The notes below the pieces were generated by a model. It saw nothing but the letters and a program-made list of their open reading frames with translations, ran no database searches and had not been told where the DNA came from. A program made the position numbers and the translations under genes. This document shows, piece after piece, positions 45,924-51,410 of a stretch of 51,410 nucleotides of DNA. Position 1 is the stretch's first letter; the number at the start of each line of letters is the position of its first letter. Source of the DNA: an uncultured Bacteroidaceae bacterium (GTDB lineage Bacteria > Bacteroidota > Bacteroidia > Bacteroidales > Bacteroidaceae); the NCBI GenBank assembly GCA_944320955.1, contig CALUJL010000001.1:1-51410 (forward strand). Reading direction: 5' to 3'.

Positions 45924-47168
45924 ATGAACGACACCTCTTCCCCCGAGACCGAACTGATCCTCATCCGGATCACCGGCATCGACCGCCTCGGCCTGACGGC
46001 CGCAGTGAGCAACATCCTCGCCCGCTACCATGTCGACGTTTTGGACATCGGACAGTCCGATATCCACAACACCCTTTCGCTCGGTATCCTCATCAAAGCC
46101 CGCTCCGACGAGTCGGGTTCCATATTGAAGGAGTTGCTTTTCAAGGCCACGGAGCTGCGCGTCACCGTCAACTTCGAGCCCATCTCCGTCTCCGACTACG
46201 AAAACTGGGTCTCCCTGCAGGGCAAGAACCGCTACATCCTCACCCTTCTGGCACGGAAGATAACCGCCAAGCAGATAGCCGCCGTCACTTCCATCATAGC
46301 CCAGCAGCATCTGAACATCGACGCCATCAAACGCCTCACCGGCCGCCTGCCGCTCAACAAGGAAGAAGCCAAGAGCCGCGCCTGCATCGAGTTCTCCCTG
46401 CGCGGCACGCCCCTCGACCGCGAACAGCTCAATGCCCAGCTCATGGAAATGGCCCCGAAACTCGGCGTGGACTACTCGCTCCAGATAGACAACATGTACC
46501 GCCGCATGCGCCGCCTCATCTGTTTCGACATGGACTCCACCCTCATCGAGACCGAAGTCATCGACGAACTGGCCAAACGGGCCGGCGTGGGCGAGCAGGT
46601 GGCAGCCATCACCGAGCGCGCCATGCGGGGAGAGATCGATTTCATCGAGAGTTTCACCGAGCGCGTGGCCCTTCTCAAGGGACTCGACGTGAGTGTCATG
46701 CAGGAGATAGCCGAATCCCTGCCCATCACCGAGGGCGTCGACCGGCTGATGTACGTGCTCAAGCGCTACGGCTACAAGATAGCCATCCTCTCCGGCGGGT
46801 TCACCTACTTCGGCCGCTACCTGGCCGACAAATACGGCATCGACTATGTCTATGCCAATGAGCTGGAAGTGGCCGACGGCAAGCTCACCGGGCGCTACGT
46901 GGGCGAGGTGGTCGACGGCCGCCGCAAGGCCGAGCTGCTGCGTCTCATAGCCCAGGTGGAGAAAGTGGACATAGCCCAGACCATCGCCGTGGGCGACGGG
47001 GCCAACGACCTGCCCATGCTCGGAGTGGCCGGCCTGGGCATCGCCTTCCATGCCAAGCCCAAAGTCGTGGCCAACGCCCGCCAGAGCATCAATACCATAG
47101 GCCTCGACGGCGTGCTCTACTTCCTCGGGTTCAAGGATTCCTATCTCGAAGACAAAGGGCGCCTCTGA
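45924..47168 (+). CDS. serB: Phosphoserine phosphatase with N-terminal ACT domains
   Basis: A 414-residue enzyme for the last step of serine synthesis. Two ACT-like domains (about 8-85 and 95-180) precede a HAD phosphatase domain with DMDST (nucleophile Asp202, acid Asp204), ILSGGF and VGDGANDLPML. The ACT domains probably sense serine or another amino acid. It lies 41 bp after the permease gene with no terminator between them, and ends in a palindromic repeat array that could serve as terminator. Confidence 0.95.
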   Translation: MNDTSSPETELILIRITGIDRLGLTAAVSNILARYHVDVLDIGQSDIHNTLSLGILIKARSDESGSILKELLFKATELRVTVNFEPISVSDYENWVSLQGKNRYILTLLARKITAKQIAAVTSIIAQQHLNIDAIKRLTGRLPLNKEEAKSRACIEFSLRGTPLDREQLNAQLMEMAPKLGVDYSLQIDNMYRRMRRLICFDMDSTLIETEVIDELAKRAGVGEQVAAITERAMRGEIDFIESFTERVALLKGLDVSVMQEIAESLPITEGVDRLMYVLKRYGYKIAILSGGFTYFGRYLADKYGIDYVYANELEVADGKLTGRYVGEVVDGRRKAELLRLIAQVEKVDIAQTIAVGDGANDLPMLGVAGLGIAFHAKPKVVANARQSINTIGLDGVLYFLGFKDSYLEDKGRL

Positions 47169-47171
47169 CCT

Positions 47172-47243
47172 TCCGGCGAAAAGCGGCAGCACTTCCGGCC
47201 GGAAGTGCTGCCGCTTTTCCGGAAAAGTCCTGCATCTTTTTTC
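47172..47243. repeat. 22-bp palindromic array with a 42-bp perfect palindrome after serB
   Basis: 47178-47198 and 47199-47219 are perfect 21-bp inverted arms with no spacer (AAGCGGCAGCACTTCCGG and its complement). They are followed by CGGAAAAGTCCTGCATCTTTTTT. Units at 47209 and 47231 keep the 22-bp register. Weaker units may continue to about 47300. Likely transcript end of serB. Confidence 0.8.
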
Positions 47244-47347
47244 CCCTCGTGGCGCATCGGGCTTCCGGTTGCCCCGCCGCCCCTTCCGGAACGGCTGCGC
47301 GAAAACGGGAAAAACGCCCCCGGGGCGCAAAAAAACTCCGTTTCCCT

Positions 47348-47378
47348 TTTGCGCTCTTCCGGAAACACGCTATATTTG
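47348..47378 (+). promoter_or_regulatory. Promoter of the DUF3332 lipoprotein gene
   Basis: TTTG (47348-47351), 19 bp, then TATATTTG (47371-47378). Transcription should start near 47385, about 50 bp before the ATG at 47436. Confidence 0.78.
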
Positions 47379-47435
47379 CCCCATAGCTCGAAAGCATGAG
47401 CCCCCTATTATCCATCCCCAAAAAACGGAGGAACG

Positions 47436-47978
47436 ATGAAAAAGAATCACTTAGTAGCCGTTTCGGCAATTCTGGCAGGCAGCGTCATGATGACCTCCTG
47501 CATTGGCTCCCATGCCTTGTTTAACAAAGTAAACGACTGGAACCAGAGCGTGAGCAACAAGTGGGTAAACGAAATCCTCTACCTTGCCATGTGGATCGTT
47601 CCCGTGTATGAAATATCGATGCTGGCCGACGTATTGGTCATCAACACCATCGAGTTCTGGACCGGCAGCAACCCCATTGCCGCCGGCACCACACAGCGCG
47701 TGAAAGGTTCCGACGGCCGCGAATATGCCATCACCTCCACCAAGGACGGCTACAAGGTGCAGCAGGCCGACCAGTCCATGGAACTTAAGTTCGACTCCAA
47801 GAAGAAGACGTGGAGCGTAGTGGCCGGAGGCAAGAGCCACAAGCTGATGACCCTGAAGGACAACGGTACGGCCGACGTCTGCATAGGCGAGGGGCGCACG
47901 ATGTCCGTAACCCTCGATGCAGCCGGCGCCACCGCCCTGCGGCAGTATGCCGAAGGCAATGCCTACGCAGCCCGCTGA
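47436..47978 (+). CDS. DUF3332 family lipoprotein
   Basis: A 180-residue protein with signal peptide and lipobox MTSC (Cys22). A conserved core, SHALFNKVNDWNQSVSNKWVNEILYLAMWIVPVYE, contains one hydrophobic helix, followed by a small beta domain (YKVQQ, MELKFDSKKKTWSV). It matches the DUF3332 family, whose function is unknown. It is monocistronic, with its own promoter and a strong terminator. Confidence 0.88.
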   Translation: MKKNHLVAVSAILAGSVMMTSCIGSHALFNKVNDWNQSVSNKWVNEILYLAMWIVPVYEISMLADVLVINTIEFWTGSNPIAAGTTQRVKGSDGREYAITSTKDGYKVQQADQSMELKFDSKKKTWSVVAGGKSHKLMTLKDNGTADVCIGEGRTMSVTLDAAGATALRQYAEGNAYAAR

Positions 47979-48062
47979 CAAACAAGGAAAACAAGTGCAA
48001 ATAATCTTTTTATAAGGCAACGGCATGCGCGAAGCATGTCTCTATTAGGTTAGATAAGGTGC

Positions 48063-48095
48063 GTGGCGGTTTCGTGAGAAACTGCCACCTTTTTT
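48063..48095 (+). terminator. Terminator of the DUF3332 gene
   Basis: An 11-bp stem, GTGGCGGTTTC (48063-48073) with GAAACTGCCAC (48078-48088), one G-U pair, a GTGA loop and six Ts. Confidence 0.85.
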
Positions 48096-48423
48096 ATTCT
48101 GTGTTCTACTTATAGGTTGTTTTCGCAACTATTTTTCTTCCTTTTGTTAACGGTACGTCTTCGCCCAATGCCCTTCTTTCGCAATTCCGGCGGGTGAGGA
48201 TCGGGCAGTTGCGACATGTGTATCCCGCTTTTGCTCCCCCCCCCCTGCCTCCATCTTTTCCCTTGCGGGAACCGCAGAAGAGCCGCTGATTTCTTGTTGT
48301 GTAGGCAGGCCGATTCCCCCGGTTCTGCTTCGGAAGTGGCCCTATGCAGGGCGGAGTGTGAAAAAAAGTATCAATATCGGCAGAAAAAAAGAGGATTTGG
48401 AACATCTTTCGGGGCTTTTGCTA
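48096..48423. other. Non-coding gap with a C10 homopolymer
   Basis: No credible gene, RNA or promoter was seen before the box at 48424. The one distinctive feature is a run of ten C at 48236-48245. A 99-codon minus-strand frame here has no coding character. Confidence 0.4.
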
Positions 48424-48431
48424 TATCTTTG
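48424..48431 (+). promoter_or_regulatory. -7 box of the secreted-protein gene promoter
   Basis: TATCTTTG, about 105 bp before the ATG at 48536. TTTG at 48396-48399 is 24 bp away, longer than usual, so the -33 box is uncertain. Confidence 0.5.
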
Positions 48432-48535
48432 TCACCTATAAGAGCGAATAAGCCACGTATCGTCAGGATAAACAGTGGAACTAACGGAAAACTTATATGC
48501 TCAATTACTACTATGTTTAACTAAAAAACAGTCTT

Positions 48536-51410
48536 ATGATGAAAAAAAGATGTTTGTTATTGGCAAGCCTGCTTGCCGCCGCCTGTGTGCCTTCGCTCAC
48601 GGCAGTGGCCCAGGAGGAGGATTTCACCTCGCACATTGTCAATGCCGGTTTCGAGGAAGGTCCGGACCTCGAAAGTTCGTTTACGACCGGTAACTACGGA
48701 ACGTTTTATGCCCCGAAGGGCTGGACCGTGACCTACAATGCCGAAAACGCAGAGTGGGGCTCGCAGCACTTCAAGTACGAAGTCTATTCGGCCGATGCTC
48801 CCGGTGCGAACGGGATGACGGCGGAAGACAAGAATGTCCAGGCGTTGCTTATGCCCACCGAGGGTGAAGGCTACTATACGCAAGGCTTTATGGCGTGGAA
48901 TGCGGCCGCATGGTGTACTACGGGGCCGATCATCGTGATCGAGCAGACCGTCAACGACCTGCCCGCCGGTGCCTATACGCTGACGGCCGACGGTTGCGTG
49001 CTGGAGCAGGACGAAAACAACAACTGGTTTGCAAGCAACGGATACAATTACTACGCGAAAGTGGATAACGAAGCAGCCGGCTATCATGCCGAGGTGGAGT
49101 TCCCCCACTATATGCACGAAACGATAGCCAATCCGGCAGGCCAGCCCACGGTTCCGCCCGAGTTGACCACGATGTCCGTAGACTTCGTTGTGATGGAAGA
49201 CAACCAGCCGGTACGCATCTATTTCGAGTATTCGTACGTAGGTCTGGGCGCATTCCCGCAGCAGATCTATCTGGACAACCTCACCCTCACCCGCACGGGC
49301 GACAAGGAAGCCATCGTAGCAAGCATCAACCAGCAGACGGAGATGACGTATGGCCCCTTGTTGCAGGCAAGTTTTGATCAGCTGGGTTGGGAATATGCGC
49401 CCGAAGGATGGGAGGATATGGTACTGAATTATACCAATCCCGTTCCGGCAGAGATCAATACGATGGAGTTGGCCACGGCTTATCAAAATGAAATCATAGC
49501 CTTTACTGCCCATATCGACTCTCTGATCGAGCAGCGGGGTGTGCTGCAGACTGTGATCGATTCTGCACTTTCCGCCGAGACCTTGAATTATTCCGGACTG
49601 GCCGAACTGCAGACGTTGCGCGATGCAGCCGAGCTATCACTCACGCAGGCTGTAGACTTGGATGTCATCATGGGTCATATCGCTGCCCTCGAAGCCGAAT
49701 TCCCCGAATATCAGTTGAGCGGAATTACATCGGCCACGGAGGAGAATCCCGTGGACCTGACGTTCCTCATCGAGAACCCCACGGTAGACGGCACGCTCAA
49801 CTCCTCCGAGCCCGACTGCGCCCCGGGATGGACCATCTCCGCTCCCGTAACGGCTCAGGCTTATCTGGGCACGGGCAACGACTTCTATCCCGACTCTACG
49901 GACAACGGCACCACCTATTTCAACGCATGGCACGGCACGGCCGGTGCTCTTGAGTACACCGCTACGCAAGTCCTCAGCGATCTGCCTCAAGGTGTCTATC
50001 GCCTGACGGCCGACATGTGCGGCGATGGTGCTGGCAGCTACGTGTTTGCCCAGTCCATGGGTACGTATTTCGCCACCGAAATGGACGGTACGGGTCTCTT
50101 CAAGCCTTATACCGTAGATGGTATTCTCGTAGCCGACGGCACATTGACCATCGGTACCACCACCCAGGGCGACGAACTCTGGGGCGGCACTCCGTTTGCC
50201 AACACCTGGTTCAGCGCCGACAACTTCCGTCTGGAATACGTGGGCCAGGATCTCAGCGGCCTCAACGACCTGCTGGCTAATGCCATTGCCGAGGCTGAGG
50301 CCGAAGTGGAAGTGGCCGAAGGCGCAGCCTTGAAGGGCGACCTGGCAGCTGCCAACGAGGCGATTGCCGGTGCCAAGACGGTGGCCGGTGCCGATCCTGT
50401 CAACGTGGAAGGCATTGCCGAATACCTGCCCCAGGTATCTGCCATTCCCGGCAATATCAGCACTTCGATAGAAGCCTACAACTCGATTAACGACGCCATA
50501 GCCGAAGCACAGCTCTATCAGGAGGCAGACTCCGCTACGGAAGCCGGCCTGGAAGCCCTCAACACGGCCATCGCCGAGGCTACGGCTTATCTTGCCGCTG
50601 ATGCCTCCGTAGCTGCCGAAGCCGACAGCGTGGTCGGCGTGTTGCAGACGGCCATCAACGGCATCCGCGTACACTCCGAAGGCCAGGATGTGACGTTCCT
50701 GATCACCAACCCCGACCAACATGAGAGTACGACGGGCTATGTCATGGAGTCCAACAACATCGACTGGCAGGGCGTAACCGGCTCTTCCGACTACTATGGT
50801 GTCCCGACCGATCACTTCTGCTACTGGCAGGGTTCCCTGAAGGATGATGCCGCATTCAACTGGTATCAGACCCTTACCAACATCCCCAACGGTTACTACC
50901 GCCTGACTGTAAACGGACTGTATGCTGCCGGCAACCTGGGTGATGGCAGTGAAGTGCCCAACGACAGCGTGGTATTCTATGCCGTAGGCGACAGCCGCTA
51001 CGAGGAGCAAGTACCCTTCACGGCCTATACCATTGCTATGGGTGGCGAACTGACGGCCGAAGACTCCCTGCTGAAGGATGCCCGTACGGCAGTTTACACG
51101 CTGGACGAAGTGATGGTCAACGACGGTACGCTGACCTTCGGTGTGAAGAACATCGGCTTCATCAACGCTACCACGGTACGCTGGTATGGATATCGTCTGA
51201 CTTATCTCGGCGGTGCCGACGAGGTAGTTCCGCCCGTAGGTATCGAAGAGACTGTGGCCGACGAGCAAGACTTCACGGTTTACACGAGCAACGGCCGGAT
51301 CATCGTGGAAGGCACGGAAGACTACGTGGTTTACACCATGAGCGGCCTGCCCGTGGACAAGGATGCTTCGCTGCCCGCAGGCATCTACCTGGTACGTGCC
51401 GGGTCGAAGA
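48536..51410 (+). CDS. Large modular secreted protein with C-terminal sorting-like domain (3' end cut by window)
   Basis: The frame stays open for 958 codons to the edge. A signal peptide (MMKKRCLLLASLLAAACVPSLTAVA) precedes three related beta-sandwich modules. Each has a motif of the form LP-x-G-x-Y-x-LTA: LPAGAYTLTADG, LPQGVYRLTADM, IPNGYYRLTVNG. Modules 2 and 3 start with DLTFLIENP and DVTFLITNP. Ala/Glu-rich helical spacers separate them. The end, FTVYTSNGRIIVEG ... LPAGIYLVRAGSK, resembles C-terminal domains of type IX or related Bacteroidetes surface proteins, so only a few residues should be missing. Carbohydrate or surface binding is plausible; no catalytic motif was recognised. It could start at the second ATG. 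Confidence 0.82.
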   Translation, partial: MMKKRCLLLASLLAAACVPSLTAVAQEEDFTSHIVNAGFEEGPDLESSFTTGNYGTFYAPKGWTVTYNAENAEWGSQHFKYEVYSADAPGANGMTAEDKNVQALLMPTEGEGYYTQGFMAWNAAAWCTTGPIIVIEQTVNDLPAGAYTLTADGCVLEQDENNNWFASNGYNYYAKVDNEAAGYHAEVEFPHYMHETIANPAGQPTVPPELTTMSVDFVVMEDNQPVRIYFEYSYVGLGAFPQQIYLDNLTLTRTGDKEAIVASINQQTEMTYGPLLQASFDQLGWEYAPEGWEDMVLNYTNPVPAEINTMELATAYQNEIIAFTAHIDSLIEQRGVLQTVIDSALSAETLNYSGLAELQTLRDAAELSLTQAVDLDVIMGHIAALEAEFPEYQLSGITSATEENPVDLTFLIENPTVDGTLNSSEPDCAPGWTISAPVTAQAYLGTGNDFYPDSTDNGTTYFNAWHGTAGALEYTATQVLSDLPQGVYRLTADMCGDGAGSYVFAQSMGTYFATEMDGTGLFKPYTVDGILVADGTLTIGTTTQGDELWGGTPFANTWFSADNFRLEYVGQDLSGLNDLLANAIAEAEAEVEVAEGAALKGDLAAANEAIAGAKTVAGADPVNVEGIAEYLPQVSAIPGNISTSIEAYNSINDAIAEAQLYQEADSATEAGLEALNTAIAEATAYLAADASVAAEADSVVGVLQTAINGIRVHSEGQDVTFLITNPDQHESTTGYVMESNNIDWQGVTGSSDYYGVPTDHFCYWQGSLKDDAAFNWYQTLTNIPNGYYRLTVNGLYAAGNLGDGSEVPNDSVVFYAVGDSRYEEQVPFTAYTIAMGGELTAEDSLLKDARTAVYTLDEVMVNDGTLTFGVKNIGFINATTVRWYGYRLTYLGGADEVVPPVGIEETVADEQDFTVYTSNGRIIVEGTEDYVVYTMSGLPVDKDASLPAGIYLVRAGSK

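Noticed and set aside
48106-48405. 99-codon minus-strand frame in the gap
   Set aside because: It crosses the C10 tract, its amino-acid content is non-protein-like, and no RBS or promoter is seen.
49637-51268. 543-codon minus-strand frame opposite the secreted protein
   Set aside because: The plus frame has a signal peptide, repeated modules and a sorting-like end; the minus frame has none.

Overview
The window is chromosomal DNA from a GC-rich member of the Bacteroidales. Three things point there. Promoters repeatedly match the Bacteroidetes sigma factor consensus (TTTG, about 20 bp, TAnnTTTG). Gene families and orders are typical of the group: trpBEGDCFA, an 11-subunit nuoABCDHIJKLMN with fused nuoCD, and tgt-lptG. 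The window also carries lineage-specific families such as DUF3332. Genus cannot be fixed from the sequence alone. Most of it is housekeeping DNA. Very long antisense ORFs are common because of the GC-rich codon usage, and they are not genes.

Layout. 1-700: the N-terminal part of a tyrosine recombinase runs off the left edge, probably one end of an integrated element abutting the 3' end of a hybrid histidine kinase. 662-6432: hybrid kinase and a small partner gene (minus), then clpB (plus). 6463-6765: a free-standing structured RNA gene with its own promoter and terminator, 6S-like. 6871-8953: guanine deaminase, then a 254-bp invertible promoter cassette, then an orphan polysaccharide-initiating sugar transferase with a small membrane protein. 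9198-14034: M3 peptidase, lipoprotein, dCMP deaminase and CtpA-type protease, partly overlapping. 14081-18397 (minus): patatin-like phospholipase and ABC-F ATPase. 18511-21602: aminotransferase, YqgE and a nucleotidyltransferase. 21914-31855: the complex I operon without the NADH-oxidising module (NuoEFG). 32182-39156: the trp operon behind a leader peptide with tandem Trp codons and an attenuator, followed by a HAD phosphatase. 39950-47168: TrmN6 (minus), then Lon, Tgt, LptF/G permease and SerB. 47436-51410: a DUF3332 lipoprotein and a large modular secreted protein truncated within a few residues of its C-terminus.

Two signals stand out. First, the cassette at 7634-7887 has perfect 31-bp inverted repeats. 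Each repeat contains two 10-bp inverted half-sites around an asymmetric 6-bp core, as in tyrosine-recombinase sites, and a consensus promoter lies inside. In this assembly that promoter points away from the sugar transferase (OFF). Second, at least eight loci carry short arrays with a strict 22-bp period. The unit is a palindrome (GGAAAAG, 8-nt loop with CTGC core, CTTTTCC). Six arrays are intergenic, often at the ends of genes where they resemble terminators. Two lie inside coding linkers (the histidine kinase and the ABC-F protein), and both have three units, that is 66 bp, so the frame is kept. This looks like an undescribed dispersed palindromic element family.
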